From: Sphingomonas flavalba
GTDB taxonomy: Bacteria > Pseudomonadota > Alphaproteobacteria > Sphingomonadales > Sphingomonadaceae
Direction: 5' to 3'
DNA length: 64,000 nucleotides
Assembly: GCF_004796535.1 (NCBI RefSeq)
Contig: NZ_SPHY01000003.1
Location: 248,001 to 312,000, forward strand
Shown here: positions 30,246 to 38,403 of the stretch, in pieces
Layout: each line of letters opens with the position of its first letter
Numbering within the stretch: position 1 is the first letter of the stretch
Position numbers and translations under genes: made by a program
Notes under the pieces: generated by a model
Databases searched by the model: none
What the model was told of the DNA's origin: nothing
What the model saw: the letters and a program-made list of their open reading frames with translations, nothing else

Positions 30246-30857
30246 ATGCGCCTTGTTCCCTTCGCCCTGCCGCTGCTGCTCGCCACCGTCACCGCGACCG
30301 CGCAGGCGCCGATGCCGGTTTCCGGCACCGCCGACCCGAGCCGCGTCGCCGCCGGCACCTATCAGGCCGACAGCGCCCACACCCAGATCGCCTGGTCGGT
30401 CAACCATCTGGGCTTCAACGCCTTTCACGGCCTGATCGGCGGCGCGACCGGCACGCTGACCATCGATCCGGCGCGACTGGCCGACGCCACCGTGTCGATC
30501 ACCATTCCGATCGCCGGCGTGGTGACGACCAGCGCCGCGCTCGACAAGCATCTGCTGTCGCCGGATTTTTTCGACGCCGCCAATTTCCCAACCGCGACAT
30601 TCAAGTCGACGAGCGTGGCGGTGGACGGCACCCGCGCGACGATCACCGGCTCGCTGACCCTGCGCGGGGTGACCCGCCCGGTGACGCTCGACGCGCGCTT
30701 CGTCGGCGCCGGGCCGAACCCGATGTCGAAGGCGGCGACCGTCGGCTTCGAGGCGACGACGACGATCAGGCGCAGCGATTTCGGCATAAGTTTCGGTGTG
30801 CCGGCGGTGTCCGACGCCGTGCCGCTGGCGATCACCGTTGCGTTCGAGAAGGCGTAG
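30246..30857 (+). CDS. YceI-family periplasmic protein
   Basis: 203 residues. Signal peptide MRLVPFALPLLLATVTATAQA, then the lipocalin-like YceI beta-barrel: YQADSAHTQIAWSVNHLGFNAFHG, a hallmark start, FDAANFPTATFKSTSV, and GSLTLRGVTRPVTLDARF. YceI proteins bind isoprenoid or long-chain lipids in the periplasm; exact ligand unknown. It is probably independently transcribed since a terminator precedes it. Confidence 0.92.
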   Translation: MRLVPFALPLLLATVTATAQAPMPVSGTADPSRVAAGTYQADSAHTQIAWSVNHLGFNAFHGLIGGATGTLTIDPARLADATVSITIPIAGVVTTSAALDKHLLSPDFFDAANFPTATFKSTSVAVDGTRATITGSLTLRGVTRPVTLDARFVGAGPNPMSKAATVGFEATTTIRRSDFGISFGVPAVSDAVPLAITVAFEKA

Positions 30858-30920
30858 CGGCCAGCCCGGCCGCCAAGAAAGGGATGGACTTTGCGGCGGC
30901 AGCCGGGCTATCGCGCAGCC

Positions 30921-30968
30921 ATGCAGTCGCTCGGCGGCCTTTTCCTGCTTCGACTTACACGCCCTTAG
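30921..30968 (+). CDS. leader peptide of leuA (putative LeuL)
   Basis: A 15-residue frame MQSLGGLFLLRLTRP, with leucine at positions 4, 7, 9, 10 and 12. It uses CTC, CTT and CTG codons and ends in TAG 108 bases before leuA. Its stop codon lies in the loop of a hairpin that competes with a longer-range stem, the arrangement expected of a transcription-attenuation leader. No strong Shine-Dalgarno sequence is obvious. Translation is inferred from composition and position. Confidence 0.65.
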   Translation: MQSLGGLFLLRLTRP

Positions 30969-31018
30969 GCGTGTTCCCCGTCGCGCGCCCGGTCCGGGCT
31001 GCGCACCGCGCCTAAGGG
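30957..31018 (+). promoter_or_regulatory. leucine attenuator-like structure upstream of leuA
   Basis: Hairpin 1: ACACGCC (30957-30963) with GGCGTGT (30968-30974). A competing stem pairs CCCTTAGGCG (30962-30971) with CGCCTAAGGG (31009-31018). Both use the same bases, so they exclude each other. Inside the long stem sits a GC-rich hairpin (30983-31004). A ribosome stalled on the leader leucine codons would decide between them. No T tract is seen, so termination could be Rho-dependent or the control translational. Confidence 0.6.
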
Positions 31019-31075
31019 TTCAGCATCTTCAAGCCAGACGGGCATAGCCCCGCCGCTGATTCCGAAAGCCGCATC

Positions 31076-32743
31076 ATGATTGCCGATCCTTCGACCAAAT
31101 ACCGAGCGTTCCCGCAGGTGCCGATCGCCGACCGCCAATGGCCGTCGCGCACCATCACCCGCGCGCCGCGCTGGCTGTCCACCGACATGCGCGACGGCAA
31201 CCAGGCGCTGATCGACCCGATGGACAGCGAGAAGAAGCAGCGCTTCTTCGACCTGCTCGTCCGCGTCGGCGTGAAGGAGATCGAGGTCGGCTTCCCGTCC
31301 GCCGGGGCGACCGAGTTCGACTATATCAGCGGCCTCGTCCGGTCCGGCCGCATCCCCGACGACGTGACCGTCCAGGTGCTGACCCAGTCGCGCCGCGACC
31401 TGATCGAGAAAAGCTTCGAGAGCCTGGAGGGCGCGCGGCGCGCGATCGTCCACCTCTACAACGCGGTGTCGCCGGCGTGGCGGCGGATCGTGTTCCAGAT
31501 GGACCGCGCCGAGGTACGCCAGATCGCGGTCGACGGCGCCAAGATTCTGCGCGACGAGGCGGCGAAGCGGCCGGACACCGACTGGCATTTCGAATATAGC
31601 CCGGAAACCTTCTCCACCGCCGAGCTGGATTTCTCGGTCGAGGTCTGCGCGGCGGTGATGGACGTGCTGCGCCCGACGCCGGACCACCCGCTGATCCTGA
31701 ACCTGCCGGCCACCGTCGAGGCGGCAACGCCCAACATCTATGCCGACCAGATCGAATGGTTCGGCCGCAACATCCCCAACCGCGACAGCGTCGTCATCAG
31801 CCTGCACCCGCACAACGACCGCGGCACCGGCGTCGCCGCCGCCGAGCTGGGCCTGATGGCCGGCGCCGACCGGGTCGAGGGCTGCCTGTTCGGCAATGGC
31901 GAGCGCACCGGCAACGTCGACCTGGTGACGCTGGGCCTGAACCTCTACACTCAGGGCGTCGACCCGAAGCTGGACTTTTCCGACATCGATTCGGTGATCC
32001 AGACGGTCGAATATTGCAACGCCCTGCCCGTCCACCCGCGCCACCCCTATGCCGGCGAACTGGTGTTCACCGCCTTTTCCGGCAGCCATCAGGACGCGAT
32101 CAAGAAGGGCTTCGCCGCGCAGGAGCAGCGCAACGACGATTATTGGGAAGTGCCCTACCTGCCGATCGACCCGGCCGATCTCGGCCGCAGCTACGAGGCG
32201 GTGATCCGCGTCAATTCGCAATCCGGCAAGGGCGGCGTCGCCTGGGTGCTGGAACAGGACAAGGGGTTGAAGCTGCCCAAGCGGCTGCAGGCCGATTTCA
32301 GCCGCCACGTCCAGCAACTGGCCGACGACAACGGCCGCGAGCTGGACGCCGGCGACATCTGGTCGCTGTTCGAGCAGACCTACCGCCTGTCCGGCGAGCA
32401 GCGTTTCACCCTCGACGCCTATGACGAAAGCCGGGCGCCCAACGGCGACCGCATCTTCGCCGGGCATATCGGCGTCGACGGCGCGCTGCGCTCGGTCGGC
32501 GGACGCGGCAACGGCCTGATCTCCAGCGTGCTCGCCGCGCTGAACAGCGGCTGCGGTGTCGACCTCGACGTCGCCGACTATAGCGAGCACGCGATCGGCA
32601 AGGGCGCCGGGGTGCACGCCGCCGCCTATGTCGAATGCCGAACGCCCGACGGCCGCAGCGTCTGGGGCGTCGGCATCGACCTCGACGTCGCCACCGCCTC
32701 CGTCCGCGCCGTGCTGAGCGCGGTCAACCGGTTGAACAGCTGA
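31076..32743 (+). CDS. leuA: 2-isopropylmalate synthase
   Basis: 555 residues. First committed step of leucine synthesis, acetyl-CoA plus 2-ketoisovalerate. DmpG/HMGL-like barrel: [15 protein letters not shown] (metal Asp), [18 protein letters not shown] (metal His) and [18 protein letters not shown]-terminal LeuA regulatory domain binds leucine for feedback control. The length and the [21 protein letters not shown] start resemble the longer actinobacterial/fungal LeuA type. ATG 31076 chosen as first in-frame Met. A leader peptide and hairpins lie upstream. The 3' end overlaps the glycerate kinase gene by 20 bases. Confidence 0.96.
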   Translation: MIADPSTKYRAFPQVPIADRQWPSRTITRAPRWLSTDMRDGNQALIDPMDSEKKQRFFDLLVRVGVKEIEVGFPSAGATEFDYISGLVRSGRIPDDVTVQVLTQSRRDLIEKSFESLEGARRAIVHLYNAVSPAWRRIVFQMDRAEVRQIAVDGAKILRDEAAKRPDTDWHFEYSPETFSTAELDFSVEVCAAVMDVLRPTPDHPLILNLPATVEAATPNIYADQIEWFGRNIPNRDSVVISLHPHNDRGTGVAAAELGLMAGADRVEGCLFGNGERTGNVDLVTLGLNLYTQGVDPKLDFSDIDSVIQTVEYCNALPVHPRHPYAGELVFTAFSGSHQDAIKKGFAAQEQRNDDYWEVPYLPIDPADLGRSYEAVIRVNSQSGKGGVAWVLEQDKGLKLPKRLQADFSRHVQQLADDNGRELDAGDIWSLFEQTYRLSGEQRFTLDAYDESRAPNGDRIFAGHIGVDGALRSVGGRGNGLISSVLAALNSGCGVDLDVADYSEHAIGKGAGVHAAAYVECRTPDGRSVWGVGIDLDVATASVRAVLSAVNRLNS

Positions 32744-33539
32744 GCGACACTGCCTCGACCACCCGCCGGTTGGCGTCGAGGCGGATGAGGCAGTCGGCGC
32801 GGGCGGGCATTTCGGTCAGGATGTGGCGGGTCAGTCGCTCGTAATGGGCGATGAAGCGGGTGAGGGCGGCGGTGTCCATCGCTGAGTGGGGGAGCGCCGC
32901 CTCCTGTTCCGCGCGCCAGCGGTGGACGACGGAGAAGGCGGGGGCGGCGAGCAGGATCTGCACCGCGATCCGGGCGAACAGCGGCTGGTAGAGGGTGGCG
33001 AGAAGCTGGTTGGCGCGGCGGCGCCAGCGACCGTCGGCGTCCTCGTCCCGCTCCAGCGCGTTGACCGGCGCCGCCAGCGCCACCGCATCCTGAGGCCGGG
33101 CGCCGACCAGCCAGCCTTCGAACAGGATCAGGTCGACCGGCGCCGCGACTACCGGCCAGGCGGAGTCCGGCAGCCGGTCGTCCACCGCCTTGTCAAAGCG
33201 CGGCAGGCGGACCGGGCCGGTGCCGGCCAGCGCGTCGAACAGCCGGTGGCCGAGGGCGATGTCGTGGGTGCCGGGCGGGCCGCGGGTGATCCACAGCGGA
33301 TGCTCGGCGGCGGCAAGCGCCAGGCGGTCGGCGCGCGGCAGATAGAGGTCGTCGATCGACAGACAGGCGACGCGCAATCCGCCGGCGCCGAACGTCTGCG
33401 CCAGCCGGGCGGCGAGGGTCGATTTGCCGCTGCCCTGCGCGCCGGCGATGCCGACGATCAGCGGGCCGCCGCGATGCCGGGACAAGGCCCGGGCGATGGC
33501 GGCGTGGGCCGGGGTGTGCGCATCGTGCAACGGGTCCAT
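32724..33539 (-). CDS. D-glycerate 3-kinase-like P-loop kinase
   Basis: 271 residues. Walker [21 protein letters not shown] at about residue 28, [16 protein letters not shown] motif with Asp residues near 65, [15 protein letters not shown] and the [10 protein letters not shown] block, all typical of the plant-type/YggC-like glycerate kinase branch of the phosphoribulokinase/uridine kinase superfamily. It would phosphorylate D-glycerate to 3-phosphoglycerate. Convergent with leuA and overlapping its last 20 bases. Confidence 0.87.
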   Translation of the reverse strand: MDPLHDAHTPAHAAIARALSRHRGGPLIVGIAGAQGSGKSTLAARLAQTFGAGGLRVACLSIDDLYLPRADRLALAAAEHPLWITRGPPGTHDIALGHRLFDALAGTGPVRLPRFDKAVDDRLPDSAWPVVAAPVDLILFEGWLVGARPQDAVALAAPVNALERDEDADGRWRRRANQLLATLYQPLFARIAVQILLAAPAFSVVHRWRAEQEAALPHSAMDTAALTRFIAHYERLTRHILTEMPARADCLIRLDANRRVVEAVSLSCSTG

Positions 33540-33603
33540 CCCGTTCAGCTATAGGCGCGGCGCAAAAGCTTGCAAAACCGGCTCGTCGCGGCCATGGGAC
33601 GGC

Positions 33604-34029
33604 ATGCTTTCTCAACGGACACGGTATGCAATTCGGGCGCTGCTCCATCTCGCCGACCGTTACGGCGAGGGGCCGATCCAGCTGACCGCGATCGCCGAGA
33701 CGCAGAATATTCCCGCCAAGTTCCTGACCGTCATCCTGTCCGAGATGAGCCGGGCCGGGCTGGTCGATACCCAGCGCGGCAAGGACGGCGGCTATTGGCT
33801 GGCGCGGCCCCCGCACGAGATCAGCTACGGCCATATCGTCCGGCTGACCCGCGGCTCGCTGGCGCTGGTGCCGTGCGCCAGCCGCCGTGCATACGCGCCA
33901 TGCGAAAACTGCGTCAGCCAGGAGGAATGCCGGATCCATTTCGTCATGCTGCGCGTGCGTGACGAGGTGGCGAACGTGCTGGACGGCATCACCCTGTCCG
34001 ACCCGATCAGCGAGCTGATCGCCGCCTGA
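33604..34029 (+). CDS. Rrf2-family transcriptional regulator
   Basis: 141 residues. Winged-helix DNA-binding domain starts at once (MLSQRTRYAIRALLHLADR, then IAETQNIPAKFLTVILSEMSRAGLV). A C-terminal cysteine set (CASRRAYAPCENCVSQEEC) followed by RIHF suggests a [2Fe-2S] or redox-sensing site as in IscR/NsrR relatives, with different cysteine spacing. The start is the ATG at 33604. Divergent from the glycerate kinase and followed by nitronate monooxygenase on the same strand; target genes unknown. Confidence 0.88.
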   Translation: MLSQRTRYAIRALLHLADRYGEGPIQLTAIAETQNIPAKFLTVILSEMSRAGLVDTQRGKDGGYWLARPPHEISYGHIVRLTRGSLALVPCASRRAYAPCENCVSQEECRIHFVMLRVRDEVANVLDGITLSDPISELIAA

Positions 34030-34102
34030 GCCGCTTTCGGGGCGGGGCCCCGGGGGTTTCCGCGCAACTGGACAGCGGCGTAGCGCGCGCTAGGAATGGG
34101 GC

Positions 34103-35086
34103 ATGAGCCTTCCCCCGCTGTTCGACCGGCTGCGCCTGCCGATCATCGCTTCCCCGATGTTCATCGTGTCCGGCCCGGAACTGGTCATCGCCCAGTGCAA
34201 GGCGGGGATCGTCGGGTCGTTCCCGGCGCTGAACGCCCGGCCGCAGACCCTGCTCGACGAATGGCTGCACCGGATCACCGAAGAGCTGGCGGCGTGGAAC
34301 CGCGACCACCCGGACAGGCCAGCGGCGCCGTTCGCGGTCAACCAGATCGTCCACAAGTCGAACGACCGGCTGGAGGCGGACCTGGCGACCTGCGCCAAAT
34401 GGCAGGTGCCGATCGTCATCACCTCGCTCGGCGCGCGCGAGGACCTGAACCACGCGGTCCACGGCTGGGGCGGCATCACCCTGCACGACGTGATCAACGA
34501 CCGCTTCGCCCGCAAGGCGATCGAGAAGGGCGCCGACGGGCTGATCCCGGTCGCGGCCGGCGCCGGTGGCCATGCCGGCGTCATCTCCCCCTTCGCGCTG
34601 GTGTCGGAGATCCGGCGCTGGTTCGACGGGCCGGTCGTGCTGTCCGGCGCGATCGGCAACGGCCGGTCGGTGCTGGCGGCGCAGGCGACCGGCGCCGACC
34701 TCGCCTATATCGGATCCGCGTTCATCGCGACGACGGAGGCCAATGCGAGCGCCGGCTACAAGGACGGCATCGTCGCCGGCCACGCCGCCGACATCGTCTA
34801 TTCCGACCTGTTCACCGGCGTGCACGGCAACTATCTGCGCGGGTCGATCGAGGCGGCCGGGCTGGATCCGGACAATCTGCCGAAGGGCGATTACAAGACG
34901 ATGGACTTCGGCTCCGGCGGCAACAGCGCCAAGAAGGCGTGGCGCGACATCTGGGGCTCCGGCCAGGGCATCGGCTCCGTCGACCAGGTCGAAAGCGTCG
35001 CCGACCGGGTCGACCGGCTGGAGCGCGAATACCACGCCGCCCGCGCCGAGCTGATCGCCCGGTCCGATTACCGGCCGCGCGGTTAG
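34103..35086 (+). CDS. nitronate monooxygenase (2-nitropropane dioxygenase family)
   Basis: 327 residues. FMN TIM-barrel enzyme: LRLPIIASPMFIVSGPELVIAQCKAG at the N-terminus, the VAAGAGGHAG phosphate-binding glycine loop at about residue 153, and VLSGAIGNGRSVLAAQATGADLAYIGSAF. It oxidises alkyl nitronates such as propionate-3-nitronate; physiological substrate not known. It follows the Rrf2 gene by 73 bases. Confidence 0.9.
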   Translation: MSLPPLFDRLRLPIIASPMFIVSGPELVIAQCKAGIVGSFPALNARPQTLLDEWLHRITEELAAWNRDHPDRPAAPFAVNQIVHKSNDRLEADLATCAKWQVPIVITSLGAREDLNHAVHGWGGITLHDVINDRFARKAIEKGADGLIPVAAGAGGHAGVISPFALVSEIRRWFDGPVVLSGAIGNGRSVLAAQATGADLAYIGSAFIATTEANASAGYKDGIVAGHAADIVYSDLFTGVHGNYLRGSIEAAGLDPDNLPKGDYKTMDFGSGGNSAKKAWRDIWGSGQGIGSVDQVESVADRVDRLEREYHAARAELIARSDYRPRG

Positions 35087-35088
35087 GG

Positions 35089-35135
35089 TTCGTCCCGTTC
35101 AAGCGGCACCGGCCAGCCTAAAGCAGACAAACTCC
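35089..35135 (+). repeat. degenerate third copy of the 44-base palindromic repeat
   Basis: Contains CGTCCCGTTCAAGCGGCACC and CTAAAGCAGACAAACTC, matching 53226-53276 with several substitutions and a small deletion. It lies right after the nitronate monooxygenase stop. Confidence 0.55.
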
Positions 35136-35141
35136 AGTACG

Positions 35142-35175
35142 GGATTGCCGCGCCGCTGCGCGGCTCGCAATGACG
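35142..35175. repeat. palindromic intergenic repeat, ATTGC...GCAAT type
   Basis: GGATTGCCGCGCCGCTGCG followed by CGGCTCGCAATGACGG forms an imperfect palindrome. A related sequence is at 41840-41869. This resembles a common dispersed element of proteobacteria. Confidence 0.5.
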
Positions 35176-35188
35176 GTTCGGCGCCGCA

Positions 35189-35251
35189 GTGCTCCTGCGC
35201 AGGCAGGAGCCCAGAGTCATACACCCTAGGCTCCTGCTTTCGCAGGAGCAC
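35189..35251. repeat. double GTGCTCCTGC palindromic repeat
   Basis: Two hairpins, each CTCCTGC...GCAGGAG (35192-35209 and 35231-35247), are placed head to head so that the outer ends GTGCTCCTGC and GCAGGAGCAC also pair. A single unit recurs at 41741-41762. Sphingomonad-type dispersed repeat. Confidence 0.7.
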
Positions 35252-35266
35252 GATCGGCCTTCCGGT

Positions 35267-36265
35267 TCAGCCCAGGCGGGCGGCGACGAGGGCTTTCAGG
35301 TCCGCTTCCGGCCGCGCGCCGTAATGGGAGATGATCTCCGCCGCCGCGACGGCGCCCATCGTCAGGCTGTCCGCCAGCGACAGGCCCCGCGCCTGCCCGG
35401 CGAGGAAGCCGGCGGCGAACAGGTCGCCGGCACCGGTGGTGTCGATAACCTCGGCGACCGGCTCGGCCGGGACGGCAACGCGCTCACCGCCGGCGACGGC
35501 AAGCGCGCCCTGCTCGCTGCGGGTGACGACGAGCAGCGGCACCTGCGCCGCCGTCGCGGCGACCGCCGCCTCGAAATCCTCGGTTTCGTTGAGGGCGGTG
35601 ATCTCCGCCTCGTTGGCGAACAGGATATCGATGTCGCCATTGGCGATCAGCGCGAGGAAGTCGGCGCGGTGGCGCGAGATGCAGAAAGTGTCGGACAGGG
35701 TGAACGCCACCTTGCGCCCGGCCTTGCGGGCGATGTCGATCGCCGCGCGCATCGCCTGGCGCGGTTCCTCCGGGTCCCACAGATAGCCTTCGAGGTAGAG
35801 GATCGCGGCATCGGCGATCAGCGTCGGGTCGAGCGCGGCGGCCGGCAGGAACTGCGACGCGCCGAGATAGGTATTCATCGTCCGGTGGCCGTCGGGCGTG
35901 ACCAGGATCAGGCAGCGCGCCGTCGACGGATCGCCGCTGCGCATCGGCGTGTCGAAGGTAACGCCGAGGGTGCGGATGTCGTGCGCGAACACGCCGCCGA
36001 GCTGGTCGTCGGCGACCTGGCCGATGAAGCCGCAGCGGTGGCCGAGCGCGGCGAGGCCGGCGACGGTGTTGGCCGCCGAGCCGCCGCTCGCTTCGATCCC
36101 CGGCCCCATCTTCGCATAGAGCGCCTCGGCCGCCTCCATCGAGAACAGCAGCTGCATCGTGTTCTTCTTCAGATTCTCGGCGACGATGAACGCGTCATCC
36201 GCCTTGGCGATGACGTCGACGATCGCGTTGCCGATGGCGACGACATCATATTGGGGTGCAGCCAC
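35267..36265 (-). CDS. PfkB-family kinase, adenosine kinase-like
   Basis: 332 residues. Ribokinase fold: NAIVDVIAKADD start, SGGSAANTVAGLAALGHRCGFIGQVADDQLG (substrate loop) near residue 55, and the C-terminal signature DTTGAGDLFAAGFLAGQA with catalytic Asp. Overall pattern fits the adenosine/ribokinase group widely annotated in alphaproteobacteria; sugar versus nucleoside specificity is not proven. Start is a GTG (36265) with AAGGA six bases upstream; an upstream ATG (36319) is less likely. Confidence 0.88.
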   Translation of the reverse strand: MAAPQYDVVAIGNAIVDVIAKADDAFIVAENLKKNTMQLLFSMEAAEALYAKMGPGIEASGGSAANTVAGLAALGHRCGFIGQVADDQLGGVFAHDIRTLGVTFDTPMRSGDPSTARCLILVTPDGHRTMNTYLGASQFLPAAALDPTLIADAAILYLEGYLWDPEEPRQAMRAAIDIARKAGRKVAFTLSDTFCISRHRADFLALIANGDIDILFANEAEITALNETEDFEAAVAATAAQVPLLVVTRSEQGALAVAGGERVAVPAEPVAEVIDTTGAGDLFAAGFLAGQARGLSLADSLTMGAVAAAEIISHYGARPEADLKALVAARLG

Positions 36266-36363
36266 TGCCTGTCCTTCTTGTTCTGCTGGATGAGCGCCGG
36301 AATAGCGGTCGCTTCGCATTCGTCAACTTGACCGCGCGCGGCGGCGGCGCGCAGGGTGCGGCG

Positions 36364-37047
36364 ATGGTCCGGGCGCTGATCCTGACGCTGCGCCAGCTCG
36401 GCGACCCGGCGATCGTCGGCGTCATCCTGCGCTCGCTGGCGCTGACCCTGCTGATCTTCGCCACGAGTGGCGTCGCGCTCGGTCTTGGCGGGCGGATGCT
36501 GCTGGCCCATGCCGGCATCGGCCATGCCGGGGCGATCGCCGCGACGGCGGCGACGCTGCTGACCATCCTGACCGGCTGGCTGCTGTTCCGCGCCGTGGCG
36601 GTGGCGGTGATCGGCCTGTTCGCCGACACGATCGTCGCCGCGGTCGAGCAGCGCCATTATCCGGCGGAGGCGGCGCGGGCGCGGCCGGTGCGGCTGCATC
36701 GCGCGCTGGCGATGGGCGGGCGGTCGGCGGCGCGGGCGATCCTCGCCAATCTGGTCGCGGCGCCCTTCTATCTGCTGCTGCTGGTCAGCGCGGTCGGCGC
36801 GCCGCTGGCGCCGCTGCTGTTCGCCGCGGTCAACGCGCCGCTGCTCGGCCGCGACCTGGGCGAGATGGTCGCGGCGCGCCATGTGCCGGCGGCGGCGATG
36901 AAGGGCTGGCTTGCGGCGACGCGAGGCCCGCGCGCGCTGATCGGGCTTGTCGCGACGCTGCTGTTCGTGATTCCTGTGGTCAACCTGCTGGCGCCGGCGA
37001 TCGGCGCCGCGCTGGCCACGCACCGCTTTCACGGGGGTAGGCAATGA
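36364..37047 (+). CDS. EI24-domain membrane protein (CysZ-like)
   Basis: 227 residues with four or five hydrophobic helices (LALTLLIFATSGVAL, AATLLTILTGWLLF, APFYLLLLVSAV, LIGLVATLLFVIPVV). The closing ATRGPRALIGLVATLLFVIP pattern matches the EI24/CysZ domain, a family of sulfate-transport related membrane proteins. The substrate is not known here. Start at ATG 36364. The stop overlaps the start of the next lipoprotein gene (ATGA). Confidence 0.8.
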   Translation: MVRALILTLRQLGDPAIVGVILRSLALTLLIFATSGVALGLGGRMLLAHAGIGHAGAIAATAATLLTILTGWLLFRAVAVAVIGLFADTIVAAVEQRHYPAEAARARPVRLHRALAMGGRSAARAILANLVAAPFYLLLLVSAVGAPLAPLLFAAVNAPLLGRDLGEMVAARHVPAAAMKGWLAATRGPRALIGLVATLLFVIPVVNLLAPAIGAALATHRFHGGRQ

Positions 37048-37427
37048 CGAAGGGCTGGGTGAGCGGGGCGATCGCGGCGGCGCTGCTGACCGGCGGCTGT
37101 GCCACGGCGCCGCTGGTGCCGCGCCCACAAGCCGCGCCGGTGGTCCGGCCGCCTGCCTTCGGCCTGGTCGGGCTGGAGCGGGTGATGGGCAAGCCGGCAT
37201 CCGCACTGGTCGCGCTGTTCGGCCAGCCGGACCTGGACGTGCGCGAGGCGAGCGCCCGCAAGCTGCAGTTCGCCAGCGCGATCTGCGTGCTCGACGCCTA
37301 TCTCTATCCGCCCGCCGCGCAGGCCGAGCCGGTCGTCCGCTATATCGACGCGCGCCAGCCCGACGGGCAGGACATCGACCGCGCCAGCTGCGTCGCCGCG
37401 CTCGTCCGCCGGACCGGGGGCAAATGA
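37044..37427 (+). CDS. small lipoprotein of unknown function
   Basis: 127 residues. Lipoprotein signal MTKGWVSGAIAAALLTGGC with lipobox TGG-C. The mature part begins Pro-rich and has a segment VMGKPASALVALFGQPDLDVREASARKLQFAS reminiscent of small SmpA/BamE-like outer-membrane lipoproteins, with two later cysteines (SAICVLDAY, RASCVAAL) that may pair. Coupled to the EI24 membrane gene, so it may work with it. Family uncertain. Confidence 0.8.
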   Translation: MTKGWVSGAIAAALLTGGCATAPLVPRPQAAPVVRPPAFGLVGLERVMGKPASALVALFGQPDLDVREASARKLQFASAICVLDAYLYPPAAQAEPVVRYIDARQPDGQDIDRASCVAALVRRTGGK

Positions 37428-37497
37428 CGGCGGGCAACGCGATGTTAAGCCGGGCCTGCCACGCTCCGCCGATGCCGGAGACGAAAGGCGCGCAGCG

Positions 37498-38403
37498 GTG
37501 AACGATGCTCTGGCGGTGTGCGCGACCGGGCTGGTCAAGCGCTTCGGCGGGCATGTGGCCGTCGACCATGTCGACCTGGCGATTCCCGCCGGCACGATCT
37601 ACGGCGTGCTCGGCCCCAATGGCGCCGGCAAGACCACGGCGCTGCGCATGCTGATGGGGATCATCGACCCGGACGAAGGCCATTGCCGCGTGCTCGACCA
37701 CGACCGGCCGCGCGCGGCAGGCGACCATATCGGCTATCTGCCGGAAGAGCGCGGCCTCTACCCCGGCATGAAGGCGCGCGAGGCGATCGCCTTCATGGGC
37801 GCGCTGCGCGGCCTCGACTGGAAGACCGGGCGGGGGCGGGCGGCCGAGCTGCTGGACGCGGCGGGGCTGGGCCATGCCGCCGACCAGAAGATCCGCAAGC
37901 TGTCGAAGGGCATGGCGCAGCTCGTCCAGCTTCTCGGTGCGCTGGTCCACCGGCCGGCGCTGCTGGTTCTGGACGAGCCGTTTTCCGGCCTAGACCCGGT
38001 CAACCAGGAACGGCTGGAGGCGCTGATCCGCGGCGAGCAGGCGCGCGGCGCGACGATTCTGCTGTGTACCCATGTGATGGCCCACGCCCAGCGGCTGTGT
38101 GACCGGATCGCGATCATCGCCGGCGGACAGCGCCGGTTCGAGGGCACGGTGGCGGAGGCGCGGGCGCTGTTGCCGCTGCGCGCGCATTTCGTGCCGAAAG
38201 CGGGCGACGACACGGTGCGGGCGCTGCTCCCCGCCGATGCCGAGCGCAGCGGCGACGGCTATGCCTTCACCGTGCCGGACGAAGGAATGGAGGCGCTGCT
38301 CGCCCGGCTGATCGAGAAGGGACACGGCGTCGCCGGCCTGTCTATCGAACGGCCCGGGCTGCACGACGTGTTCGTCGCCATCGTCGGCGGGAACGGGCGA
38401 TGA
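37498..38403 (+). CDS. ABC transporter ATP-binding protein (NatA-like)
   Basis: 301 residues. Walker A GPNGAGKTTALRML, Q-loop region, signature KLSKGMAQLVQLLGAL, Walker B LLVLDEPFSGLDPVNQ, and a C-terminal accessory region after about residue 220. Domain order matches ABC-2 type exporters such as NatA. GTG start. Coupled (ATGA) to the permease gene. Substrate could be Na+, drugs or lipids. Confidence 0.92.
   Translation: MNDALAVCATGLVKRFGGHVAVDHVDLAIPAGTIYGVLGPNGAGKTTALRMLMGIIDPDEGHCRVLDHDRPRAAGDHIGYLPEERGLYPGMKAREAIAFMGALRGLDWKTGRGRAAELLDAAGLGHAADQKIRKLSKGMAQLVQLLGALVHRPALLVLDEPFSGLDPVNQERLEALIRGEQARGATILLCTHVMAHAQRLCDRIAIIAGGQRRFEGTVAEARALLPLRAHFVPKAGDDTVRALLPADAERSGDGYAFTVPDEGMEALLARLIEKGHGVAGLSIERPGLHDVFVAIVGGNGR

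Noticed and set aside
35100-35260. CRISPR-like repeats
   Set aside because: The hairpin units differ from each other, have no regular spacers and no cas genes are near; they are dispersed palindromic elements.
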